Origin: Oscillospiraceae bacterium
Lineage (GTDB): Bacteria > Bacillota > Clostridia > Oscillospirales > Oscillospiraceae
Assembly (NCBI GenBank): GCA_017432615.1
Contig: JAFRIV010000012.1
Location: 44,930 to 108,929, forward strand
Length of the DNA stretch: 64,000 nt
Reading direction: 5' to 3'
Positions within the stretch are counted from its first letter, which is position 1; each line of letters begins with the position of its first letter. The notes under the pieces are model-generated. The model was given only the letters and a program-made list of their open reading frames with translations, made no database searches and had not been told where the DNA came from. Below, one piece after another: positions 25,352-33,183 of this stretch. A program made the position numbers and the translations under genes.

Positions 25352-26266
25352 ATGGATTTTTCTTCGCTCCTGATCAAAATGGTTATCTTTGCGGTATTGC
25401 TGATCATTGGATATTGCTCTGCCCACAGAGGTATGCTTTCCCCTGCGTTTGCCCGGTCGGCAAGCTGGCTGCTGCTTAACGTTTTTCTGGTTTCCTCCAT
25501 TGTCAGTTCTGTGCTGGGCAGCCGCCCCGAATTGCCGGCGAGAGAAGTGTGGATAGCAATGCTGGTCGTCTCTGCCGGGATGATCTATCTGTACGCTATT
25601 GCTGCGATTTGCATGAAGCTGGATGGTTCTGCGCAGGCTCCGCAGACGCTGATTCTGATGGGAGCAGTCAACAGTCTGTTTGTCGGGCTGCCGGTTGTGC
25701 AGACGGTCTTCGGCAGTGAAGCGGTGTTTTATATGGGCCTGTCCTGCATTCCTTTCAACATTCTGCTCTATTCCTACGGCGTGGGTTGCCTGAAAAAAGG
25801 GTCCGGCTCATCAAAAGTGCGCATCCGCGACGTGATTTCCGCTCCTCTGATTGCTGCCTTGGTATCTCTGCTGATCTTCATTCTGCGGATCCCGATGCCC
25901 AGGCTGATTACTGAACTTTTCAGCACTGTCTCGGCCGCCACGGTTCCGCTTTCCATGATTGTGGTAGGCGCCACACTCGGTCCGGTGAGCCTGAAAACGG
26001 CATTTTCCGCAAAGAAGATCCTGCTGCTCTCGTTCATCCGCCTGATTGCGGCTCCTGTCCTGGCGTATTTTCTGCTGAAACTGTTTGTGCAAAATGAGGT
26101 GCTGCTCCTTACAACCGTTGTAATCATCGGCTGTCCAAGCGGGGCGGTCAACACACCGTTGTCCATCCAGTATGGATATGACCCGGCTTATGCCTCGGAG
26201 ATGATTATGGTCAGCACCGCACTTTCGATGATTACATTGCCACTGCTGCTCTTTATTCTGTTTTGA
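25352..26266 (+). CDS. AEC (auxin efflux carrier) family transporter
   Basis: A 304-residue membrane protein with about ten helices in two inverted halves. Family stretches are GAVNSLFVGLPVVQTVFG and GCPSGAVNTPLSIQYGYDPAYASEM. Bacterial AEC proteins carry malate, malonate or other carboxylates and amino acids; the substrate here is unknown. The ATG at 25352 has a weak site (AAGGG) and lies immediately after the symporter terminator. A longer frame from 25253 would run through the terminator and is unlikely. Confidence 0.85.
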   Translation: MDFSSLLIKMVIFAVLLIIGYCSAHRGMLSPAFARSASWLLLNVFLVSSIVSSVLGSRPELPAREVWIAMLVVSAGMIYLYAIAAICMKLDGSAQAPQTLILMGAVNSLFVGLPVVQTVFGSEAVFYMGLSCIPFNILLYSYGVGCLKKGSGSSKVRIRDVISAPLIAALVSLLIFILRIPMPRLITELFSTVSAATVPLSMIVVGATLGPVSLKTAFSAKKILLLSFIRLIAAPVLAYFLLKLFVQNEVLLLTTVVIIGCPSGAVNTPLSIQYGYDPAYASEMIMVSTALSMITLPLLLFILF

Positions 26267-26271
26267 ACAGG

Positions 26272-26301
26272 GAGAAAGCGATTCTTTCTCTTTGCTTTTC
26301 T
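26272..26301 (+). terminator. Terminator after the AEC gene
   Basis: GAGAAAG (26272-26278) pairs with CTTTCTC (26284-26290), loop CGATT, followed by TTTGCTTTTC. Confidence 0.65.
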
Positions 26302-26319
26302 TCTAAAACCATTTAAAAT
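26292..26319 (+). promoter_or_regulatory. Probable promoter of the NSS transporter gene
   Basis: TTGCTT (26292-26297), 16-base spacer, TAAAAT (26314-26319), 26 bases before the start codon. Confidence 0.5.
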
Positions 26320-26345
26320 ATTTTTCTGTCAAAGGAGATATGATT

Positions 26346-27686
26346 ATGAATAATCAACGTGAAAAGCTCGGCAGCCGCCTGGGCTTCATCCTGCTCAGTG
26401 CGGGGTGTGCCATCGGCTGCGGCAATGTATGGAAGTTCCCCTGGATGACGGGGCAGTATGGCGGCGGCGGTTTTGTGCTGGTATATGTGCTGTGCCTGCT
26501 GCTGCTCGGCCTCCCCGCGCTGACCATGGAGTTTGCCATCGGCAGAGCTGCTCAGGCAAGCCCGGTCAAAATGTATCAGAAGCTGGAAAAATCGGGGCAG
26601 AAGTGGCATATCCACGGCTATCTGGCCCTGCTGGGAAACCTGGCGCTGATGGCATTCTATACAGTGGTTACCGGCTGGATGATCTATTACTTTGTCATGT
26701 TCCTGCTTGGCCGCAGCGCAAACCTCGGCTTCGTAGGCATGATCACCAATCCGACGGTCAATGTGGGTTACCTGGCTATTGCCGTGGTGACCGGCTTTGC
26801 GGTATTGAGCTTTGATCTTCAGGGCGGGCTGGAGCGCATAACCAAATATCTGATGGTCGCGCTCTTTGTGCTGATGCTTGTCCTGGCCTTTCACAGCGCA
26901 ACCCTTTCCGGGGCCAAGGAAGGTCTTTCCTTCTATCTGATCCCGGATTTTTCCAAGATCAACGGCTCCGTTATCGTCGGTGCGATGAACCAGGCATTCT
27001 TTACCTTGAGCATCGGCATCGGATCTATGGCCATTTTCGGCAGTTACATCGGGAAAGAACGTACGCTGATGGGGGAATCCGTCAACATCATCCTGCTTGA
27101 TACTTTTGTTGCCGTCATGTCCGGGTTTATCATGTTCCCGGCCTGCTTTACCTACGGCATTGAAGTCAACGCGGGTCCCTCTCTTCTTTTTGACACGATG
27201 GCGACGGTCTTTAACAATATGGCGGGTGGTCGCTTCTGGGGAACGCTGTTTTTCCTGTTCATGGTCTTTGCCGCATTCTCCACGGAACTTGCAGTGTTTG
27301 AAAACATCCTTGCCTGTGTGCGTGAACTTACCGGCTGGAACCGGCCGAAAGGCTGCATTGCCTGCGGAGCAGGTATCTTCCTCCTGGCGCTTACAACGGC
27401 TTTGGGTTACAGCAAATTCACCTTCCAGCCCTTTGCCCCCGGTTCCGCCTGGCTGGACTTCTGGGATTTCATCGTCAGCACCAATCTGCTGCCGCTGGGC
27501 GCGTTTATTTTCTCCATCTTCTGCTGCTACAAGATCGGCTGGGGATGGGACAACTTTATTGCTGAGGCCAATGCCGGAAAAGGTATGAAGGTACAAAGCT
27601 GGATGAAGCCTGTCTTCAAGTATTTTGTGCCCGTTTGTGTGGCTGCGCTGTATATCTACGGGCTGTGCACTTTCGGCTGGAAGTAA
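26346..27686 (+). CDS. Neurotransmitter:sodium symporter (NSS/SNF) family transporter
   Basis: A 446-residue Na+-coupled amino acid transporter of the LeuT fold. The N-terminal SRLGFILLSAGCAIGCGNVWKFPW covers helix 1, whose unwound part binds Na+ and the substrate. Eleven or twelve helices follow, as in the bacterial MhsT/Tyt1 types. I chose the ATG at 26346, eight bases after AAAGGAG; the ATG at 26340 is too close to it. The amino acid substrate is not evident. Confidence 0.93.
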   Translation: MNNQREKLGSRLGFILLSAGCAIGCGNVWKFPWMTGQYGGGGFVLVYVLCLLLLGLPALTMEFAIGRAAQASPVKMYQKLEKSGQKWHIHGYLALLGNLALMAFYTVVTGWMIYYFVMFLLGRSANLGFVGMITNPTVNVGYLAIAVVTGFAVLSFDLQGGLERITKYLMVALFVLMLVLAFHSATLSGAKEGLSFYLIPDFSKINGSVIVGAMNQAFFTLSIGIGSMAIFGSYIGKERTLMGESVNIILLDTFVAVMSGFIMFPACFTYGIEVNAGPSLLFDTMATVFNNMAGGRFWGTLFFLFMVFAAFSTELAVFENILACVRELTGWNRPKGCIACGAGIFLLALTTALGYSKFTFQPFAPGSAWLDFWDFIVSTNLLPLGAFIFSIFCCYKIGWGWDNFIAEANAGKGMKVQSWMKPVFKYFVPVCVAALYIYGLCTFGWK

Positions 27687-27725
27687 CGGAGATGCCGCAA
27701 AACTATTTTCCTGCAGCATAATTGA

Positions 27726-27754
27726 AGGGGTGAGCGTTTTGCTCACCCCTGTTT
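27726..27754. terminator. Hairpin between converging genes
   Basis: A perfect 10-bp stem, AGGGGTGAGC (27726-27735) with GCTCACCCCT (27741-27750), loop GTTTT. Only a short T run follows on the plus strand; TTCAATTAT follows on the minus strand. Confidence 0.65.
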
Positions 27755-27771
27755 GCTGCGGGATTCTCCGC

Positions 27772-27996
27772 TCAGTAGATCTTTCTGATTGTTTCCGGTG
27801 CTGCGCTGTAGGCACAGCAGAATGCCTCGAGATCCTCCGATGTGCGGATCAGCAGGATCTCGTGCAGTTTTCCCGTGGAGCGGTTTTGCATACAGGCAAC
27901 CTGTTCTCCCGTGCAGATGCTGCTTTTAATAACCGGCTCATACTCTGACAGCGAATAGGCAGGGAAACTGTTTTTCTCTTTCCTGAAGAATCTCAT
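27772..27996 (-). CDS. Small conserved protein of unknown function (CTGEQVA family)
   Basis: A 74-residue protein with start ATG at 27996 four bases after GGAGG. It has a basic N-terminus, EYEPVIKSSICTGEQVACM, then HEILLIRTSEDLEAFCCAY. I recognise this as a small protein widespread in Clostridia, sometimes mislabelled as an aspartate dehydrogenase. No catalytic motif is visible. Single gene, facing the NSS transporter. Confidence 0.7.
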   Translation of the reverse strand: MRFFRKEKNSFPAYSLSEYEPVIKSSICTGEQVACMQNRSTGKLHEILLIRTSEDLEAFCCAYSAAPETIRKIY

Positions 27997-28229
27997 TTTT
28001 CCTCCGTTTCCGATTCCCTCGGCCGTTTTTCTGTTGCGGCATACCCGGATGCTTCCCGCATTCGTTGTTCGCCTCACTGTGGGAATAGTATCATATCTGA
28101 ATCGGTATTTGCAATACCCGTTTCTTCCGGCTTAACAAAAAAACGTTTGTGCTTCTCTCCTGTGTATGCACAGAAGAGGGTTCTGCAGACCGAAAGCATG
28201 AAACAGCCCGGTTGTTCACATTTTTTTCA

Positions 28230-28258
28230 TTGTAAAATCTTTATGCGCATGATAAAAT
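28230..28258 (+). promoter_or_regulatory. Promoter of the methyltransferase-ECF-truA operon
   Basis: TTGTAA (28230-28235), 17-base spacer, TAAAAT (28253-28258). Confidence 0.6.
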
Positions 28259-28298
28259 ACCATAATTACGTATTGTCTTGGAGTTTTGGAGTATCAAT

Positions 28299-29162
28299 AT
28301 GTGGATTTCAGATGCCTGGCAGGATTTTGAGCTGATTGACTGCGCCGACGGTGAGAAACTTGAGCGCTGGGGAAACTATTTTCTCGTTCGCCCGGATCCG
28401 CAAGCGATCTGGTCTACGCCGCGGCTGGATGGACGATGGAATTCTCCGGATGCCCAATACCACCGCAGTGACACCGGCGGCGGGAGGTGGAGCAGAACCC
28501 GTCTGCCAGAGAGCTGGCTGATTGGCTATCGCGATCTGACGTTTCATGTCAAGCCGATGAATTTCAAACACACCGGCCTTTTCCCAGAGCAGGCAACGAA
28601 CTGGGACTGGGTCTCCCGGGTGATCCGCAGTGCCGGCAGGGACGTAAGCGTGCTCAACCTTTTCGGGTATACAGGGGCGGCGACGCTGGCCTGTGCCAAA
28701 GCCGGCGCGTCCGTGTGTCATGTGGACGCAGCGAAGGGAATGGTCGCCTGGGGGAAGGAAAATGCGGTTTCCTCCGGTCTGGCCGAGGCACCGATCCGCT
28801 GGATCGTGGACGACTGCGCCAAGTTTGTAGAGCGGGAGATCCGCCGCGGGAGACGGTATGATGCCATCATTATGGATCCCCCTTCCTACGGCCGCGGTCC
28901 GGGCGGAGAGGTATGGAAGCTGGAAAAGGACCTGTGGCCGTTTGTATCGCTGTGTGCCGATGTGTTAAGCGATGCACCTCTTTTCGTGCTGATCAACTCG
29001 TATACTACCGGACTTTCCCCATCGGTGCTGACGTATATCACGGAGAGTATTTTCACTAAAAAATACGGCGGAAAAAGCGAAGCGCAGGAACTCGGCCTGC
29101 CGGTCACCGACAGCGGCCTGGTACTCCCGTGCGGCGCATCCTGCCGTTGGATCAAAGGATAG
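28299..29162 (+). CDS. Class I SAM-dependent rRNA methyltransferase (RlmI/RlmK-like)
   Basis: A 287-residue methyltransferase. The SAM site is NLFGYTGAATLACAKAGA and the catalytic-type motif is DPPSYGRG, which places it among the COG1092 group acting on 23S rRNA bases. It lacks the PUA domain of RlmI. Start is the ATG at 28299, eight bases after GGAG; an upstream TTG at 28278 is less likely. It begins an operon with the ECF genes (3-base gap). The exact nucleotide modified is unknown. Confidence 0.83.
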   Translation: MWISDAWQDFELIDCADGEKLERWGNYFLVRPDPQAIWSTPRLDGRWNSPDAQYHRSDTGGGRWSRTRLPESWLIGYRDLTFHVKPMNFKHTGLFPEQATNWDWVSRVIRSAGRDVSVLNLFGYTGAATLACAKAGASVCHVDAAKGMVAWGKENAVSSGLAEAPIRWIVDDCAKFVEREIRRGRRYDAIIMDPPSYGRGPGGEVWKLEKDLWPFVSLCADVLSDAPLFVLINSYTTGLSPSVLTYITESIFTKKYGGKSEAQELGLPVTDSGLVLPCGASCRWIKG

Positions 29163-29165
29163 AGA

Positions 29166-30011
29166 ATGAAGCAGGAAACTATCATCACGTTTGATAACGT
29201 GCACTATACCTACCCGGAAGAAACTGCGGAGACGCTTTGCGGCATCACGATGCAGGTGAAGAAGGGCAGTTTTGTCGCCGTTCTTGGGATCAACGGATCG
29301 GGAAAGAGCTCCCTTGCCAAACACATGAACGCCATTCTGACGCCCAGTGAGGGGAAAGTCACGGTATATGGTATGGATACCGCAGACGAAGAGCTTACCC
29401 TGGAGATCCGGCGCAACGTCGGCATGGTGTTTCAGAACCCGGATAATCAGATTGTAGCAAACGTTGTGGAAGACGACGTTGCCTTTGCCCCGGAAAATCT
29501 CGGGGTACCCACCGAGGAGATCCGCAGGCGGGTGAATGATGCGCTGGCCCAGGTAGGGATGGAGGAGTTTCAGAAGCATGCTCCGCATCTCCTGTCCGGA
29601 GGGCAGAAGCAGCGCGTGGCGATTGCCGGCGTGCTTGCCATGCAGCCGGACATTATCGTGCTGGATGAGCCTACCGCCATGTTGGATCCTCAGGGACGAC
29701 GGGACGTGTTGGCAACGGTGAAACGCCTTTGCCGGGAAAAGGGGATGACAGTGATCCTGATTACTCACCACATGGAAGAGTGCGTGGAGGCAGACAGCCT
29801 CATTATTCTGGATGCCGGCCGTATTGTGGAAACCGGTTCTCCGAAGGAGGTCTTTTCTCAGGTAGAAAGAATGAAAATGCTGGGGCTTTCCTCGCCGGAA
29901 CCGACGTGCCTGCTCCATGAACTGAACGACGAAGGGTTTAGCTTTCCGACGGACGTGCTGGATGCTGAGACCTGTGCCGAACTGATTGCGAAGGAGTTGA
30001 ACCATGGCTGA
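29166..30011 (+). CDS. ecfA1: Energy-coupling factor transporter ATPase 1
   Basis: A 281-residue ABC ATPase of the vitamin-uptake ECF module. Walker A GINGSGKSS, Q-loop FQNPDNQI, signature LSGGQKQR, Walker B IIVLDEPTAMLD. The DNQIV form of the Q-loop region is typical of EcfA1. It overlaps ecfA2 by eight bases. No S component is in the window, so this is a shared (group II) module serving S proteins coded elsewhere. Confidence 0.93.
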   Translation: MKQETIITFDNVHYTYPEETAETLCGITMQVKKGSFVAVLGINGSGKSSLAKHMNAILTPSEGKVTVYGMDTADEELTLEIRRNVGMVFQNPDNQIVANVVEDDVAFAPENLGVPTEEIRRRVNDALAQVGMEEFQKHAPHLLSGGQKQRVAIAGVLAMQPDIIVLDEPTAMLDPQGRRDVLATVKRLCREKGMTVILITHHMEECVEADSLIILDAGRIVETGSPKEVFSQVERMKMLGLSSPEPTCLLHELNDEGFSFPTDVLDAETCAELIAKELNHG

Positions 30012-30864
30012 ACTGCAAGTGATGGCGCTCAGCCATATATACAGCAAAGGAACACCTTTTGAACAGACCGCCCTGCGCAACGTTACGCTGACGATCCCGC
30101 AGGGGCAGCTGGTGGGTATCGCAGGAAAAACGGGTTCGGGAAAATCCAGTCTGATCCAGCATCTGAATGCTTTGCTCCAACCGTCTTCCGGCACCGTACT
30201 GCTGGACGGGAAGGATATTTATGCCGATAAAAAGGCGCGCCGTGAGGCTCGCTTTCGGGTGGGGCTTGTGTTTCAGTATCCGGAATACCAGCTATTTGAA
30301 GAAACAGTTTACAAAGATATCGCATTTGGCCCGGGGAACATGGGCCTTTCCCAGGAGGAGATCGACGAGCGGGTGCGGGAAGCGGCCGGTTTTGCCGGTG
30401 TGGAAGAGGCACTTTTTGAAAAATCTCCTCTGGAACTGTCCGGCGGACAAAAACGGCGTATCGCAATTGCCGGCGTGATTGCAATGCGGCCGGAAGTGTT
30501 GATCCTGGATGAACCGACGGCCGGGCTGGATCCCGGCGCCTGCAGCCGCGTATTGCGCAATATCAGCCGCTACCGGAGAGAAACAGGCTCCACGGTGGTG
30601 ATCGTCAGCCACAGCATGGATGACCTTGCCGCCGTTGCCGACAGGCTTTTGATCCTCTCTGACGGTACAGTCGTCATGGACGGGACCCCTGCGGAAATCT
30701 TCTCTGATCCTGAGAGACTGGAGGGTCTGGGACTGGAAGTTCCCAAAGCTACCGAGATTGCCATGGCCCTTCGCAGAAGAGGAATCCATCTGGAAGGTGC
30801 TGTCTTTACGCATGCCCAGCTGAAAGCAGCCATCCTCAAAGCAAAGGAGGATGCAAAATGCTGA
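30004..30864 (+). CDS. ecfA2: Energy-coupling factor transporter ATPase 2
   Basis: A 286-residue partner ATPase with Walker A GKTGSGKSS, Q-loop FQYPEYQLFE (the typical EcfA2 form), signature LSGGQKRR and Walker B VLILDEPTAGLD. It overlaps both neighbours (8 and 7 bases), fitting equal synthesis of the ATPase heterodimer. Confidence 0.94.
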   Translation: MAELQVMALSHIYSKGTPFEQTALRNVTLTIPQGQLVGIAGKTGSGKSSLIQHLNALLQPSSGTVLLDGKDIYADKKARREARFRVGLVFQYPEYQLFEETVYKDIAFGPGNMGLSQEEIDERVREAAGFAGVEEALFEKSPLELSGGQKRRIAIAGVIAMRPEVLILDEPTAGLDPGACSRVLRNISRYRRETGSTVVIVSHSMDDLAAVADRLLILSDGTVVMDGTPAEIFSDPERLEGLGLEVPKATEIAMALRRRGIHLEGAVFTHAQLKAAILKAKEDAKC

Positions 30865-31655
30865 AGGACATAACACTCGGTCAGTATTTTCCGGGCGATA
30901 CCGTTGTGCACCGTCTGGATCCGCGCACCAAGCTGCTTCTGGTGGTGATCTATATCGTGGCGCTGTTTGCGGCATCGAGCTGGATCACCTATGCGCTGGT
31001 GCTTCTGGCGGTCCTGTGCTGTATGGCACTGGGGCACATTTCCCCCGGGAACATGTTCAAAGGCCTCAAACCGATGCTTTTTATCATCATCCTGACGGCT
31101 GCCCTGAATGTTTTCTATACCCAGGGTACGCCAATCCTGCCCGGCTGGAAGATCACCTGGGAAGGGATTGACCGTGCGGCAAAAATGGTGCTGCGCATCA
31201 TGCTCCTGATAACAGGAACCTTCCTCCTCACCTATACCACCAGCCCCATTGCCCTGACAGACGGTCTGGAAAAACTGCTTTCACCGCTGAAAAAATGGAA
31301 AGTGCCTGTCCATGAGATGACGATGATGATGAGCATGGCACTCCGCTTTATCCCGACGCTGATCGAAGAGACAGACAAGATCATGTCCGCGCAGAAAGCG
31401 AGAGGAGCGGATTTTGAAACCGGCAGTCTGATCCAGCGTGCAAAAGCGCTGATTCCGATCCTGGTACCGCTGTTCGTCTCTGCTTTTCAGCGTGCGGACG
31501 ATCTTGCCGTGGCTATGGAGTGCCGCTGCTATCACGGCGGAGAGGGGAGAACGCGCATGAAAGTACTCACTTTTGCCCGGCGTGATTATATTGCGCTCAC
31601 CTTGGGTGTCGTGTTTCTGATCGCGGTGATTCTGATGAGAAAATGCGGAATATAG
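30858..31655 (+). CDS. ecfT: Energy-coupling factor transporter transmembrane protein T
   Basis: A 265-residue membrane protein with 5-6 helices. The two coupling helices end in the Ala-Arg-Gly motif of SAQKARGADFE and the related MECRCYHGGEGR, which dock to EcfA1 and EcfA2. It overlaps truA by 13 bases. Confidence 0.93.
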   Translation: MLKDITLGQYFPGDTVVHRLDPRTKLLLVVIYIVALFAASSWITYALVLLAVLCCMALGHISPGNMFKGLKPMLFIIILTAALNVFYTQGTPILPGWKITWEGIDRAAKMVLRIMLLITGTFLLTYTTSPIALTDGLEKLLSPLKKWKVPVHEMTMMMSMALRFIPTLIEETDKIMSAQKARGADFETGSLIQRAKALIPILVPLFVSAFQRADDLAVAMECRCYHGGEGRTRMKVLTFARRDYIALTLGVVFLIAVILMRKCGI

Positions 31656-32425
31656 TGTTACGCCTTCGCTACGACGGCAGCCGGTATCACGGCTGGCAGG
31701 TGCAGAAAAACGATGTGACAGTGGCGCAGACGATGGAAGAGGCAATCGAAAAGGCCTTCGGGCAGCGCGTTCACGTCACCGGCTGCGGCAGAACGGATGC
31801 GGGCGTACATGCTCTGTGTTACTGTGCCAATTTTCGTGCAGACCTTACGATCCCGTCCGACCGGATCCCTCTGGCACTCAATACACGCCTGCCACCTGAC
31901 ATTGCGGTGGTAGATGCCTGTGATGCGCCGGAAGACTTCAATGCAATTACTTCCTGTATCAAAAAAGAGTATATCTATCGCATTTTGAACAGCCGTATCC
32001 GGGATCCGTTCCTGGCCGACCGGGTTTGTTTCTGGCCGCAGCCGCTGGATATGCAGCGGTTTTCCCGAGCGGCGGAGGCTTTCCTCGGCACCCATGATTT
32101 CAAGGCGGTGCGCAGTCTCGGCACCGAGACGAAGACTACCGTACGCACCGTTTATTCCTGCCATGCGGAGAAAGAAGGAAACCTGATCACGGTCTCCGTA
32201 TGTGCCGACGGCTTTTTGTACAACATGTGCCGTGCCATGGTGGGCACGATGGTCTATGCCTCCTATGGAAAACTGGAGCCGGAGGATATCCCCTCTCTGC
32301 TGGAAAGGGGAGACAGGCGCCTTACGGGTCCCACCATGCCCCCGCAGGGTCTCTATCTCAACCGTGTATGGTATGAAGGAAGTGTAGGCAAACTGTTTAT
32401 TGCCGATAAAAAGGAGACATCATGA
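31643..32425 (+). CDS. truA: tRNA pseudouridine(38-40) synthase
   Basis: A 260-residue TruA. Catalytic Asp in GCGRTDAGVHAL, N-terminal YDGSRYHGWQ and C-terminal DGFLYNMCRAMVGTM are all intact. It modifies positions 38-40 in the anticodon arm of many tRNAs. truA after ecfT is a common order in Firmicutes. Confidence 0.96.
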   Translation: MRNIVLRLRYDGSRYHGWQVQKNDVTVAQTMEEAIEKAFGQRVHVTGCGRTDAGVHALCYCANFRADLTIPSDRIPLALNTRLPPDIAVVDACDAPEDFNAITSCIKKEYIYRILNSRIRDPFLADRVCFWPQPLDMQRFSRAAEAFLGTHDFKAVRSLGTETKTTVRTVYSCHAEKEGNLITVSVCADGFLYNMCRAMVGTMVYASYGKLEPEDIPSLLERGDRRLTGPTMPPQGLYLNRVWYEGSVGKLFIADKKETS

Positions 32426-33138
32426 AACTGGTTTTAAACATTGTGCTTCTGGTCATCCTGGCACTTTGCATCTGGGGCGGATTCAAGCGCGGCCTGATCG
32501 GCGGGATTATCGGTCTTCTGACAATCATCATTTCCCTGATCGGAGCCAATGCCCTGGCCTCTACCTATGGCCGGGAAGTCGTTCCTGCACTGAACCCGTT
32601 TGTAGGGGGCTTTCTCAGTTCCGAGACGAATACGGACGAAATCCTTGACAGGCTGGGGTACGGGGGTACCGAACTTTCACTGAATGATATTCTGAATCAG
32701 GATACCTCTCTCCGGTACGACTACGCCTATGAGTGCTTTCGCTCCATCGGATTTTATCGGGATATTTCGGAAGATCTGGCAAAAACCTCAGTCTCGTACG
32801 CTTCCCGTTCCGGCGCGGCGCTGACGGATGCAATCATCATTGTCGCCTGTAATGCAATTGCTTATGTGGCCTGTGTAACAATTGCCTTTATCATGATCCT
32901 GATCCTGATCACAGCGGTGCTGGATATGATCAATCTGGATTTTCATCTGGCCAATGTGGAAGCGGTGGACGAAGTGGCGGGCGCAGCCATGGGTTTTGTG
33001 AGAGGATTTCTCTATTGTGTGCTGCTGTGCTGGCTGCTGGGTTTTCTCGGCCTGATCATCGGGAAGGATACCTGTGACAATTCTCCCCTGATCAGCTTTT
33101 TCCAGGCGTTCCGGTTTATTACGAGGTCTTTATTATAA
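32422..33138 (+). CDS. CvpA family membrane protein
   Basis: A 238-residue protein with about four helices. The N-terminal block (WGGFKRGLIGGIIGL) and the C-terminal AAMGFVRGFLYCVLLCWL are typical of CvpA/colicin V production proteins. A ~75-residue polar loop between helices 2 and 3 is longer than usual. It overlaps truA by four bases (ATGA). The family's biochemical role is not settled. Confidence 0.75.
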   Translation: MKLVLNIVLLVILALCIWGGFKRGLIGGIIGLLTIIISLIGANALASTYGREVVPALNPFVGGFLSSETNTDEILDRLGYGGTELSLNDILNQDTSLRYDYAYECFRSIGFYRDISEDLAKTSVSYASRSGAALTDAIIIVACNAIAYVACVTIAFIMILILITAVLDMINLDFHLANVEAVDEVAGAAMGFVRGFLYCVLLCWLLGFLGLIIGKDTCDNSPLISFFQAFRFITRSLL

Positions 33139-33183
33139 TGCAGATTTTTCTCCCGTACAGCAGGGAGAGTTTTAGGAGAATCT

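Noticed and set aside
26313-27815. A 500-codon minus-strand frame opposite the NSS transporter
   Set aside because: The plus strand encodes an intact LeuT-fold transporter; the reverse frame is Gln/His/Lys-rich with no motif.
28147-28335. A 62-codon frame before the methyltransferase gene
   Set aside because: It overlaps the promoter and start of the methyltransferase, lacks a ribosome site and has no similarity I recognise.
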